This document shows positions 22,017 to 34,366 of a DNA stretch of 64,000 nucleotides, in pieces; position 1 is the stretch's first letter, and each line of letters opens with the position of its first letter. The position numbers and the translations under genes are program-made. The stretch lies in NCBI GenBank assembly GCA_019426215.1, contig CM033403.1, forward strand, positions 2,805,001 through 2,869,000, given 5' to 3'. Origin of the DNA: Buddleja alternifolia (Eukaryota > Streptophyta > Magnoliopsida > Lamiales > Scrophulariaceae). Under the pieces are notes generated by a model that was not told where the DNA came from, ran no database searches, and worked only from the letters and a program-made list of their open reading frames with translations.

Positions 22017-23667
22017 TGATAAGAGGCATTTTTACGTGTTTTTAAGCCCCTTTGCGTTTATGTCTTAGGTTCATTTATCGCTTGATTCTTGCCACATGTG
22101 CGTTTAATTCGTGCATTAAGTGATTTCAGGTCTTAAATGGATACAATCAAAGAACGGGATGAAAAATGACGTATAAAACAAGTTTAGGCCAAATTTCTAT
22201 GCACCCCTACGCCCGGGCGCCGTTTCAGCACCACTTTCCACGTTCGAGCGATATTTTCGTATTTTTAGAGACCGAATTGATGAAGTTTCCTTCTACAAAG
22301 TTGTAGAACTATGTGTTAGCTTCAAATGAGGACTTGAATCATCCAAATCGGAGTTTTGTGGAGAGAGTTATGAAGGAAATACAATTGCTGCGCAAGACAG
22401 AGGCAAATACTCCCAACATTCTGATTTGGGCGCCCGAGCGCCGTAAAACCCGCGCCTAGGCGCGCCCACATCCGAGATTTGATTCCTTTCAGCCAAAAGA
22501 TCATCATTTGATGGGGGAATGGAACATTTAAAGCCAAGAGGTCATCACATGTATGGGGGGGATGTCATAAGTATGTTTCTTACTAGATCTACTTTTGGGA
22601 ATTTTATACTACTCACTTTAAGAGTAGTGGAGGGGACACTAGGGGGGACATACACATGAGGGGCTGATTTGTGGTGGTCTTCTTAAGGAGTTGAGGGAGC
22701 AATTGACCGAAATCATCTTGGAGAGAAAGGGAGAGAGAGGCATTGGATCCATCACTTTTCACTCATCATCATTCATCACCATATTTCTTCATCACTTTTG
22801 GAGGGGAACAAAGAGGGAGGAGCTAAGGATTGAAGATCAAGAGCAAAGATCCATCATCAATCAATTGAGGGAGTTTTAATTATTTGCATTTACATGTTTA
22901 TTTCCATGAGTATGTATATGTTTGTATTAGATTTTCTTAAGGCTTTGATGAGAGGCTAATATTGTAGAACTAAGGCCATGTGAAGGCCAAATTTATGAAT
23001 CAATATATGTGAAGTTGCTCTTTGTATTAATTCTCCTATTGCTTTGTGTGTTAATTCTATGCTTTTATTCCAATCATGTGTTTGATCACCATATGCTTGC
23101 TATCTTGCCTAATCTAGTTGTTCGAGAGAAAATAGATTAGGGTGCAAGAGAATTAACACATCATCCGAAACAAATGAGGGATTGCCCTAGAAATAGGTAA
23201 AGATTCCCGGGTGTTGTTAGCCGGATTCGTTCGGGGAAGCTCTAGAACGTTAATGCGTGATTTTTGATTAGATTCTCGGATAGACATATTTAGAGAACCG
23301 TCAATTAATCATAGGATTATTATGTGCCGAGACATCGGGTAATAGTTAATTTAGGAGTTTCCACCAAAGCAATAGGAGTCTAATAATTCGAAGAGTAGTT
23401 CATATATATTGACGAGTAGATTTGGTTGTAGCATGTGCCTTAGTCATTTTATCATACGTGAGATTTAATTCATAGCTTGTTCCCTCCTTTGATCTTTCGT
23501 TTACTTAATTGTTTTCCTCTTGCTTTACTTTAATTGTCTTTACTTTCATTAAAATCATAAACTAGAATTCAAGTCTCCGTGGTTCGACAACCCGGACTTT
23601 TTGTCCACTTATTACTACACACGTCTAGTGCACTTGCTATCATAGCGCGTTAAGTTTTAGCGTGTCA
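22017..23667 (+). repeat. Inner Athila 3' LTR
   Basis: Almost identical to 10836-12487. It ends AGCGTGTCA and is followed by the target duplicate GTGGC. Confidence 0.95.
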
Positions 23668-23672
23668 GTGGC

Positions 23673-24716
23673 ATTGCTCCTTCGGGTTTTTTTTTGTGTC
23701 ACTTGGTAAAGTTCCCGGGGCTCTCTCACTGATCGCCTTTTCCATTTGACCCATTTGTGTCTTTAAATCCTTCATGTCCATCATTATATCCTTCATCATA
23801 GTACGGAGTTCGTTGATTGCTGAATCCGATTTCTTTATTTGTTCATCGAGACGCTCTTCGGTTGTAAGAGGTCTTATTTACCTTTGTATATGAGGATTAC
23901 CTTGCCTTTGAGCTTGGTTATTGTTGAATGGGGGCCTTGGTGCTTGATAGACGCCGGGATGGGCATTTTGTGCCGAATTGGGCCTCCTTGGAAAATTTTC
24001 GGGCACATGGAAGTTCAATTGAGGTCGATTGGCATTTCCAACATAGTTTACATTGCCAACCATTGTTTCCAAAGCAACTTCTTCGCCCAACTCTTGAACA
24101 CAAGCAATCTTTTTAGTGGGTGTGATTTCTTCATCATCGGGATAGAGTTCATCTTCCCGGGCTAATTGCTCAATCTTGTCCCACACACTTTGGCAATCGA
24201 GCCCAAGGAGATCACCACCAGCGCCAGCATTGAGCCTATTTCGGATGCGCGAACGGACTCCATCATGGAATCGTAATACTTGCTCGCTCAATCTTAGGTT
24301 GTGATCCGGACATTTTCGGAGCATGTTTTTATATCTAGCCCATGCCTCGGCTAAGGACTCATGATTCCCCTGCTTAAACTCCTTAATGTTGCTCCTTAGC
24401 TCATTGATTTTGGAGGGTGGAAAGAATTTGCTCAAAAAGGCATCGACCAATTGTCCCCATGTTGTGATGGATTGGGGTGGTAGAGATTTGTACCACATGG
24501 TCGCCCTTTCCTTTAATGAGAAGTGGAAGACTCTTAGACGAATTGCATCGAGATCCCGTGGATGAAATTGGGTAGTCATGAGAGTATTGTCTAAAGTCTC
24601 CAAATGCTCATGAGGTGATTCATGGGGCTCTCCATAGAAGGGTTCGCTTTGCACCATGCTAAAGATGTGTGACGGAATGTGATAATTTGGTGCAAAGAAA
24701 TTTGGAAAGACTACGG
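23673..24716 (-). pseudogene. Outer Athila gag, start deleted
   Basis: The minus strand reads [27 protein letters not shown], then the capsid-like region ([36 protein letters not shown]) and PENFPRRPNSAQNAHPG. It parallels inner gag from about codon 90 onward. An in-frame stop lies at 23878-23880; the sequence beyond it continues the family protein to the GTGGC junction, then on into 10835. The first 90 or so codons are missing because the primer site is joined directly to GPVVFPNF. With no start codon and a stop, it is a pseudogene. Confidence 0.9.
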
Positions 24717-24718
24717 GC

Positions 24719-24736
24719 CCCCCGGTAACGGCGCCA
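24719..24736 (-). other. Outer Athila primer-binding site
   Basis: On the minus strand TGGCGCCGTTACCGGGGG, one base different within the conserved part from the inner copy. It runs straight into gag through a shared CCGGGG. In the inner element the same CCGGGG occurs both in the primer site (about 12504-12510) and in gag (about 12880-12886), so the deletion probably arose between these short repeats. Confidence 0.8.
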
Positions 24737-24742
24737 AAAACT

Positions 24743-26629
24743 TGACACGCTAAAAGCTAACGTGCTATTGTAGCAAGTGCACTAGTCGTGTGTAGTAATA
24801 AGTGTGGACAAAAAGTCCGGGTTGTCGAACTACGGAGACTTGAATTCTAGTTTAAGATTTGTAATGAAGTGAATAAACAAAGTAAGAATAAATTCAAATA
24901 AAATTTGTAAAGATGAGCATGTGCTTTAAAACCAATTATAAAGGGAGACTAAGGCACATCCTAGGTTCAAATTGATCAAATATACTTATAAAGGTTCTTG
25001 TTGAATGATTACACTTATATTGTTATGGTGAGAGCTCCGAGGGTAGAGAATAACCGATGTCTCGCGTATAAACTCCTATGCTTAGATCGTGATTTCCCAA
25101 ATATTCCTATCCGAAAATCTAACCACTAAACATGCATTAACGTACTAGAGTTCACTCGATTAGAATCGAAGAACTTTACTCGGGAATCTTTACCTATGTC
25201 TAGGGCAATTCCTCATTAGTTGCGGGTCATGATGTGAATTTCTTGCACCCTAAGTTAATTTTCTCCCGAAATATCAACCTAGGCATAAGATTCTAACATA
25301 TAGTGATCAAGTATATGCAAGATAGGTAAAAACACAAATTCACATCACATAACAATATAAGTATAACCTCAACAATCATCTATTATAAGCATATATCACA
25401 ATTTGACCTTACATGGCCTTAGTCTTATGAATTTAGTTCATGATAGATATTATGAAAAACAATAATGAATAAATACACATGTTCATAGACATGAATGAAA
25501 TGAAAAAGCTATAAAAACTCCCTCTAATGTGATAGATGATGGCCCCTTGATTGGAGCTTCAATTCCTAGCTTTCTCCTCTTAGAATGATGAAGAATGGTG
25601 ATGAATGAAGCTTGAGGACCTGTTCCTCCTCCTCCTCTCCTCCAAGAATCTGCAATTGATAGTCAATCATGAAGAGTATGGGTTCCCCCTCCTTTTATAG
25701 CCAAAATTCCACTAAAGTATGCATTAAGAATTTCCATTAAAGTTCCCCAATGAGAATTCCACCTAAGTGATGCTTAAATTTTGGCTTTTAAGATTCCAAC
25801 CAGCTAAAAAATGCTGAATTTTCGGCCATTAAAAAATGCTGAAAACTTCAACAAAACACATGCATGCTGCCATTTTCTTGCTTTCCAGCGCAGTCTTAGT
25901 ATTTTCCTCATAAACTTCTCCACAGATCTCCAAATTGGATGATTCAAGACCCCATGTTCAGATAACACATAGATCTACAACTTTACACTAGGACATTTTG
26001 TCCAATTCGGTCTCTAAGTATACCTAAATTACGTTTCAACATGGAGGTTGTTTCTGATTTGGCGCCCATAAAGTAAATCTACCAAGAAACACACTTATGA
26101 TAACCCCTCAACACATGTGCTGAATTATGGCCAAAAGTGATTCTTACCCATCATATAAGGCTGGAATTTAGGCTGAAAAAGGAGTAACATTCGGACTATC
26201 CATGCCTAGGCATGACTAGGAGGGCGCTGGGGCGTATCCTGGCACATGTACTTCTCTGTTCGGCGCAGCAATCGTATTTCCTTCACAATTATCTCTATAG
26301 ACCTCCGATTTGGATGTTTCAAGTTCCCATTTGAAGCTAAGACATACATCTAAAACGTTGTAGAAGGAAACTTTGTCTAAGTCGGTCTCGAAATGTACGG
26401 AATTATCGCTCGAATGTGGTAGGAGATGTATAAACCGCCTCGGTGTTGAAAAACATGCTTGAACTTGTTTTGTACATCGTTTTTCTTCCCTTTTCTTCAT
26501 GTATTCTCATTTATTACCTGTATTCACTTAACACACCTATTAAATGCAAATGTGACATGATTTAAGCAATAAGTGAATCCAAATCATAAGAATTACGGCC
26601 TTAAAAACACGTAGAAACACCTCTTATCA
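24743..26629 (-). repeat. Outer Athila 5' LTR
   Basis: 1887 bp on the minus strand, starting TGATAAGAGGTGTTTCTACG at 26629 and ending TTAGCGTGTCA at 24743. The partner is 1442-5091. At its outer side the duplicated GATCC leads back into the copia 1 LTR. Confidence 0.93.
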
Positions 26630-28246
26630 GATCCCTCTGCTTCCTATGGGATAGGAAGATTGGCACTAGAGAGATCGATCTTGATTACTAAAATAATTTC
26701 GCAAGTAATATGAAGTCTTTAATGGAAAAATAAAGACTTCGAATACTTGTATAATCTTAGCTCCGACATGGGAGTGCCTGTCTGGTATCATGGGATGATA
26801 GGAGATTAAGATTGTAGACATGTCAGTGGAACTGATATGTTCGAACAAGACTCGCATCGGTTCTGTCACATGGGTTTTCACTCTGTGATTGTCAATGACG
26901 GAACTGATTATGCGTAATAGGAATATGTGAGCCTTTGACCTGAAGTATCAGGCTGAAGATGCACTTGTGACGTCATGTCTTTCACTAGAGTAATTAGACC
27001 CAATTCACCCTTTGGTGGGGTCAACCTCAAAATGCAGATTTCATGGGCAAGTGGTAATCTTAGCTGATATCTAATATGGGATTTGTTATCTCATAAGTGA
27101 ATGAGTATGTACCCTATGTAATTATAGATAAATAGAGATCAAAGTCTTTGGCCAAAGCAAACAACATGATTGTGCTTGGCACTAAATCGATCTCAATGAT
27201 CTCGTATTTATTATGATTTATACATATGGTCAAGTCCAGTGAGTTTGACATAACCATGACTCTCACTTGACCAGGGAACGTGAACAAAGGGTTTATACAA
27301 ATACGGTATTTACGATTAGAAGGTTTCGGAATGATCCTATCATTTGTTTTCGTTTGGGTTGCGAAGTAGGCCACGTGACTGGCTAGGTGTTACCCACTTC
27401 CTTTGGTTTCCTCTTGTTGCCAAACGCAACGAACCTAAAGAGTCGCATTTAAGGATTGATAAAGAAAAATGAAGAAAAAGAAATTTCTATTATTTCTTTT
27501 GGTAGTTTTAATTTATTGGATAAATTAAATAATTAATTATTCATTAGATGAAATAATTAATTATTGTGATAAGATTAATTATTAATTAATTTCCTTGTGA
27601 AATATATTAATGAATTAATTTATCTAATTAATTTGGTTATTTAATTAATTTATTTATTTATTGGATACAATAAATTATTAATTGAAATAAGAAATTAATT
27701 AAACAAAACAAATCCCGGGGCTAAATAAGGAGTCTCCAATTGGACGCCTACTAGGCCTCAATGTGGTGTCTTTGAGAGGCCACATATTAGGGCTCTTTTG
27801 TTTTGACTTGTTCAATAAGTCATGAGGTATATAAGGACTCTTTGACTTAGAACAGTGAACAAGAGAATACACAACTCTCATAACTCTCAAAAGAAAGAAA
27901 AATATTCCTCCCCTCCTCTATACCTAGCCATCAACCATAGAGAAAGAAGAAAGGGGATTTTTCGTTTGTTGATTCGTGCGTGACGATTTACAGACGACGT
28001 ATTTTCGTTGTTCGGATCAAGTTCAAGTTTGAAGAATCAAACCAAAGGATTGAAGATTTGGAAGCTTCAATATTTCGAGTTTGGAGAAGAAGTTTTTCTC
28101 CATCATCATATTCATATTAACGAGTAAGTTTTATTCCTTATACGCTTTTAGATTAAATTATGCGAATTACAGTACCAATTGGGTTTTCGTTTTAATTTTT
28201 GAAATCCCTTCCACTGTGTTTATGCTTTTTTGAACGAAAGCCAACA
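26630..28246 (+). repeat. Copia element 1, 5' LTR, remainder
   Basis: It resumes with the duplicated GATCC and aligns with 34511-36105. It includes an AT-rich stretch of TTAATTAATTA motifs (27520-27690) and ends CCAACA next to the primer site. Small indels against the 3' LTR include a longer GCCAAACGCAACGAAC segment near 27420. Confidence 0.92.
27828..27835 (+). promoter_or_regulatory. TATA box of copia 1 LTR
   Basis: TATATAAG, also present in the 3' LTR at 35695-35702. It lies about 410 bp before the LTR end, a normal place for the transcription start of a copia element. Confidence 0.6.
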
Positions 28247-28247
28247 G

Positions 28248-28259
28248 TGGTATCAGAGC
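28248..28259 (+). other. Primer-binding site, initiator tRNA-Met type
   Basis: TGGTATCAGAGC, one base after the LTR end, matches the 3' end of plant initiator tRNA-Met, the usual primer of copia elements. Confidence 0.9.
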
Positions 28260-30431
28260 TAATCTCTGATTTGCATATTTGATCTTGTTTACGTGATTTA
28301 AGAATTACATGTATTGTTTATTTGAAGCATGTTTGTATGTTTTTCTTAAATCTGCGTTTTATGATTTTTTGCCTAGTTTTTTGATTTTTAGTTATTGTAA
28401 ATCTGGGGATATTTGATGATATTGAAAATCGAAAAATACCGAGGAAAAACGGGGGTTCGAAAGCCCTGAGAAAAATGCGCGCAGAAGCGCGTGCGCACTG
28501 TTCACGCGTTGTTTAGCGAACGGCCCGACCCTACCCAGTCACGGTCCGATGGGTCGTGGGTTTGGATACCCAATTCGTTGATCCGGGTCATGGATTCGGG
28601 TCGTAAAACGGGCTATGTTTGGGTCGAAATCATTTTTTTTTGTGAATTTTGGGTGATTTTAATTAATTGGGTGAGTCAAAAGGATGATGACCCGAATAAT
28701 TTAAATCAAGCCCAATGGAAAATTATCCAATTTCGATTTGTTAATTAGTTTGGACTCAATCTAATTAAATCTAAATGGGCCAATTAGATTGGTGATTTGG
28801 ACTTAAATTAAATTTAGCCCAATAAGAAATTAATAAATGTGAATGTTGTTCTAATTAATTATTTTGAGCCCAATTAAATTGAATCCAAGTGGACCAAAAA
28901 GATGGTGACTTGGGTTTGATAAAATCGAGCCCAATGAGATTAATTGAAATATAATATTTAATTAGAACTAATTAATTATTTTTCTTGGAGATTAATAATT
29001 GATTTATGGATTAAATATTATTATTTTTTCCTCGACTTGGAAATTACTTCATTTTGAATAAGGAATATAAATTATTTTTCTTAGAGATTAATAATTAATT
29101 CTTTGATCAAATAAAAGTGTTTCCAATTTTTGATGGCTTTAAATCATAATAAAATAAAATATAGAATTCCATATTTTATGTGTTCATATTATTTTAATTA
29201 AATTCATATTATTTTAATTAAAGGTAGATGCACTTAATTCTTAATTTTGTACATCTAAGTCATCTAGTTGGACTAGAATGATTTTAAGTGAAATAATGAA
29301 TATGTGAAATCATAAGGAATTTTATAAAGGACTCTTTAGTTGGACTAAAATTTTAATAATCAACATAAGTGATTTAATATTGCGAGCATGTATTAAATGT
29401 TGCGAGCATGTATTAATTGATGCGAGCATGTTTTATGTGATTAAAATACGAATCATGGACTTAGGATTATATGTTTTACCTTTAACTTTATGGGTTATCA
29501 AATTTGAAGCTATTTATTATATTCTTAGATATAATGCATGAGTTGTTTTAGGAATCAAGATAAAATAGTTCAGAGTTGATAAAGTCAAAAGGCCCATGAA
29601 TGTTTAATAGGTTTAATCTATGCCTTTTGTGATGGCCCATTGGCTTGGGCCCTCTAGTAAAAATCCATGATCAAGTGATGAATTTATTTATTCATTTATT
29701 TAAATTCTATGCTTATTTATATTGAAAGGCATGATTATTAGTTGTATTTTTATGCAGGATCAATATAGAATAAAGCGCTATATAAATTGAATAATGTGCA
29801 AAGTGAGACCAAAATCTTTTGACGAATTAAATTCTTCCAAATAAATTATACCGAGTTAGAAAATGATGTTTGACATCCTCACCCTCCACTAAGCTTTCTA
29901 AAATTAGAATTACTATAAATGTGTAATGCTTCCTAGTTTTGGGGGTTATACATTTAGAAATAATTTGAAATTTTATAAAGTGCATGCAAATGCCTTAATC
30001 GAAACATATTTCACCCCAGAAACCTGTTCGGTTGCAAGGTGAAATTCAAATGCTAGATTATAGAAGTTAGTGGGGATAAACTCGGGTAGTTCACGAACCT
30101 AGAAATCGAATGGGTTGCGGTTTGGTGAACTATGGGGAAACGTATGGAAACATTTATTGGAAAAATTGATATTAGATATCACTTCAAATAATTAATGGGC
30201 CAGAAACCGGTTAGGTTGCAACCTATTTAATAAATTGAGGACCTCAATACCTGTTGTTGAATCGATGCCAATGATGATTCCCAATTTTCACATTGGAGTG
30301 TGGGATTCGAAAAATGCAGTGGGAGCCAAGATAAATTTTAAGTCCTTAATTTTTCTTGGTTAAGTTAATACAAGTAATATAATAAATCTGGTTTATTTCT
30401 GCAGTTATTTTCTTGTTTATCTCTCTCAAAT
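28260..30431 (+). other. Copia 1 leader, noncoding
   Basis: About 2.2 kb of AT-rich sequence between primer site and gag with no credible ORF. Three copies of GCGAGCATG lie at 29382, 29403 and 29422. An unusually long leader; its role (packaging, translation) is not shown by the sequence. Confidence 0.7.
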
Positions 30432-33400
30432 ATGACAAACCCACTTATGAAATTACTCGAAAGAAATGTTCTGACTGGTCCCAACTATATACAATGGCTC
30501 GCAATCTTAAGGAATGTCCTGAGTGAAGAGTCGATTGAATATGTGTTGGAAACAAATCGTCCTGTAATTCCTGAGAGGAATGAGGATGGAGAGGTTCAAC
30601 TGGCTCACTTTAATTGGACTTGTGACAATTATAAAGCTAGAGGATACATTCTTTGCTCAATGTGTAGTGAGCTGCAAAGTTCGCATGACACAATGAGCAA
30701 TGCAAGGGACATAATTCTTCACCTGGAAGAAATGTTTGGAGAGCACGGTAGGACCGTAAGATATTTTATATCCAACGAACTCTTCAGAGCGAGAATGAGA
30801 GAGGAAAAGAATGTGGGAGACCATGTTCTCACGATGATGACCCTAATGGAAAGACTTCGGTCAATGCATTTCTATATGGATATTCATCTTCAAGTTGATC
30901 TCATCTTACAATCGCTCCCTGACTCCTTTTACTACTTCGTCATGAACTTTGATATCAATAATATCGATTGTTCATTAGCTGGGCTGACTAAGAAGATTGA
31001 AATTGAACAAGCTCGTATTAGGACGAACAAGAAGAGGGATTCTTCTATCTATTTAACGAATGATACATTTGATGATCAACGTGATGGAAAGAGGAAAAGG
31101 CAAAAGAAAGTATCCATAAGAACTTCAAAGAAGTTAGGACATGGCCGTAAGAGCAAAGGGCCTAAGAAAACGGATAGATGTCTCGAGTGCGGTGAACTTG
31201 GCCACTGGAAGAGAAAATGTCCCAAATTAGGCAAAAGCGCACAAGGTATGGAACTATTAGTTTTTGAAACTAACTGTTTTATGACCGTATTTTCTACTTC
31301 GTGGAGTCTGGACTCAGGGGCTAGTGCCCATGTTTGTTGTTTGGATCAGGATCTACAGAGAAGTAGAAAGCTGGGCCGAGAAGAAGTGATGATCAAAATA
31401 GGCAGCGGGGAAAGCATCGCAGCTACTAGGATCAGATCTACTTCTCTTTATTTGAATTCTAGACATTTACTATTTTTAGATAATGTTTTGGTTTTGCCCA
31501 AGGGGCTTAAGAACATTGTATGTATTCCTATCTTAGTTAAGATTGGATATACATTCCGTTTTTCTAAATTAAATTGCGACGTTTATTATGGAAATAAATT
31601 AGTTGGTAATGCATGTTTAGTTAATGGTTTGTATTTTTTAAATGTCCGTAATTCATTTGATGTTAATGTTATAACACGTAAACGTGGTAGGCAAGAAACT
31701 AACATAAGACTCAAGTGGCATCTTAGACTAGACCATGCCGGAGAGCACAAGATCCACAAAATGGAAAAAAGATGGGCTTTTAACCTCACTAGGGTCGGAC
31801 CCTATTCCTACTTGCGAATCATGTCTCTTAGGCAAGATGGCTAGATCCCCCTTCACAGGGACTTTTGAAAGGGCTACGCAAGTCTTAGGGTTAGTGCATA
31901 CCGATGTCTGCGGACCATTTGGAGAAATGACTCGTGGAGGTTTCTACTACTTCATCACTTTCACTGACGACCATTCAAGATTTGGTCTAGTGTATCTGAT
32001 GAAGCAAAAGTCTGAATCCTTTGAAAGATTCAAAGAGTTCAAGGCCTTAGTAGAAAATCAAACTGGGCAAAATATAAAAACTCTACGATCGGATCGTGGA
32101 GGAGAATAAATGAGTGCCGAATTTGATGAATTCCTAAGACAACAAGGAATGATGTTACAACTAACACCACCAGCAACTCCTCAACTAAATGGAGTAGCCG
32201 AGCAAAAGAATCGAACACTGTTGGACATGGTTCGTTCCATGCTTAGTTACACTGATTTACCCATTTCGTTGTGGGGATACGCGCTCCTTACCGCTGCTCA
32301 TGTTTTGAACAGATGTTCCTCCAAATCCGTTCCTAAAACTTCGCATGAGATGTGGAATAATAGGAAACCGAGTCTTAATCATATTAAGATTTGGGGATGC
32401 ACCGCTTATGTCTAGAAGACTAAAGTGGAGAAATTGGAGGCAAGATCCCTAATGGGACGTTTCATTGGTTATCATGAAGATTCCATGGGATTCTTCTTTT
32501 ACCTGCATGATGATCAAAAAATCATCGTGGCCCTACAAGCTCACTTCCTTGAGGATGAGTTCATCTTGGAAGGGGGCAAAGGTAGGAAAATTGTTCTAGA
32601 CGAACAAAATGAAACTCCCTCAAATACATCTGTTCAAGAATCGAGGCCTGAACCCATAGTAGCACAACCACCACGTAGATCTGGTAGAATACTGCATGAA
32701 CCTGAGAGGTGTGGGTATCTACAGCAAGGGGAGCGAGAGCTTCGCACTGTAGTACAAGAAGGTCATGAAGATGATCCTTGTACCTATGATCAAGCGATGA
32801 TGGATGTCGACGCTTCAAAGATGGCGAGAAGACATGGAAACAGAAATGGACTCTATGCAATCGAACCATGTCTGGACTTTGGTAGATCGTCCTGAAAGTA
32901 TAAAACCTATAAGATGTAAGTGGATCTACAAAAGAAAGATAGGTAGCGATGGCAAGGTTAACACCTTTAAAGCCAGACTCGTAGCGAAATGGTATAGTCA
33001 AAGAGAAGGGATTGACTATCAAGAAACCTTTTCTCCCGTGGCTATGGTAAGGTCCATATGAATTCTATTATCCATAGATGTATACTTAGATTATGAGATA
33101 TGGCAAATGGATGTCAAAACGGCCTTTCTAAATTGATTCCTCGAGGAGGATATCTATATGGAACAACCAAAGGGTTTTGTGTCCGAGTCCGATATCCATA
33201 AAGTATGTAAACTTGAGAGGTCCATTTACGGTCTCAAGCAAGCATCTAGAAGCTGAAATCTCTATTTTTATGAAGAAGTTAAGGGACATGGCTTCATCAA
33301 GAATGAAAATGAACCATGTGTTTACAAGAAGACTAGTGGGAGCAAACTCTCGTTCTTAGTACTATATGTGGATGACATTCTACTTATAGGAAATGACGTA

Positions 33401-34351
33401 GGAATGCTCACCACTGTCAAGAAATGTCTTTCGAGTATGTTTTCCATGAAAGACTTGGGAGAAGCCACATACATTCTAGGAATTCGTATCTACAGGGATA
33501 GAACGAATAGAATGATAGGCCTCTCTCAAGCCCTTTACTTAGAAAATGTCCTAAAGAGGTTTAAGATGGACAACTCTAAGAAAGGGTTTCTTCCCATGAG
33601 GCATGGAGTACACTTATCCAGGTCTATGTGTCCTCATAGTGAGGAAGATAGACAAGAGATGAGTAATGTACCCTATGCTTATGCAGTTGGTAGCCTGATG
33701 TATGCAATGCTGTGTACTAGACCCGACATTGCCTATGCTGTGAGCGTGGTGAGTCGATTTCAGGCAAACCCAGGAAAGGAACATTGGATAGCTGTGAAGA
33801 ATATCCTAAAGTATCTGAAAAGAACTAAGGATATGATTCTCATCTCTGGAGGTGGAGACCTGAAGATGGAAGGTTATTCTGATTCAGACTTTCAGTCTGA
33901 TGTTGATGACCGAAAATCCACTTCAGGGTTATTTTTTACTCTCAATGGTGGAGCGGTGTCTTGGAAGAGCTCCAAGCAAAGCACAACCGCTGATTCCACC
34001 ACTGAAGCAGAGTATGTAGCAGCCTCAGAGGCAACGAAAGAATCTGTTTAGATGAGGAAGTTTCTTGGAGAACTTGGAACGGTCCCTAGTGCTCAGCTCC
34101 CGTTGCCACTTTATTGTGATAACAATGGAGCGATAGCGCAAGACAAGGAACCGAGGTCTCATAACAAGTCCACACATATTGAGAAAAGATTTCACATCAT
34201 CAGGGAGATCGTTGGCAGATGAGAGATAATAGTGCAGAAAATAGCCTCAGCTGATAATATAGCTGACCCGTTCACCAAACCACTACCTCAGGCTGTTTTG
34301 GACCAACACCTGGAAGTGATGGGTATTAGATACCACAATGAGTGGCATTGA
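30432..34351 (+). pseudogene. Copia 1 gag-pol, decayed
   Basis: It starts at ATG (MTNPLMKLLERNVLTGPNY). In order: gag (30432-31150), zinc knuckle CLECGELGHWKRKC (about 31180-31220), protease motif LDSGASAHV (about 31310), GAG-pre-integrase WHLRLDH (about 31720), integrase core with HTDVCGPF and LRSDRGGE (31890-32106), RT with YVDD at 33365-33376, and RNase H ending at 34351. Breaks seen: a frameshift near 31740, stops at 32107-32109 and 32413-32415, a frameshift near 32805, and stops near 33059, 33135, 33254, 34049 and 34221. The order integrase before RT is that of Ty1/copia. The domain sequence is Tnt1-94-like; I do not assign a finer lineage. Confidence 0.92.
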
Positions 34352-34355
34352 GTGC

Positions 34356-34366
34356 AAGTGGGAGAT
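34356..34366 (+). promoter_or_regulatory. Copia 1 polypurine tract
   Basis: AAGTGGGAGAT directly before the 3' LTR. Confidence 0.75.

Larger units (their letters stand above)
10836..23667 (+). mobile_element. Inner Athila-type gypsy element, nearly intact, young
   Basis: A complete element of 12,832 bp, flanked by GTGGC (10831-10835, 23668-23672). It consists of a 5' LTR, primer site, one gag-pol frame, GC-rich spacer, env-position ORF, 3' block with two polypurine tracts, and a 3' LTR. By eye the two LTRs (1652 and 1651 bp) differ only by one T (accgaattt versus accgaatt) and one A/G near the 3' end (12472 versus 23647), so insertion was very recent. It landed in gag of the outer Athila. 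The only obvious defect is a frameshift near the end of integrase. Confidence 0.95.
1442..26629 (-). mobile_element. Outer Athila-type gypsy element, interrupted twice
   Basis: On the minus strand it begins TGATAAGAGGTG at 26629 and ends TTAGCGTGTCA at 1442, flanked by GATCC (1437-1441, 26630-26634). Once the solo LTR and the inner Athila are subtracted it is about 10.6 kb. It has a tRNA-Asp-type primer site, gag, pol and a polypurine tract, but no env-position ORF between pol and the 3' LTR. Damage includes a nonsense codon at 8442-8444, frameshifts near 7110, 7505 and 10540, and a deletion that joins the primer site directly to gag. It is non-autonomous at best. Confidence 0.93.

Noticed and set aside
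28491..28748. ORF of 85 codons in the copia 1 leader
   Set aside because: No homology that I recognise, low-complexity AT-rich surroundings, and it lies in the known noncoding leader of the element.
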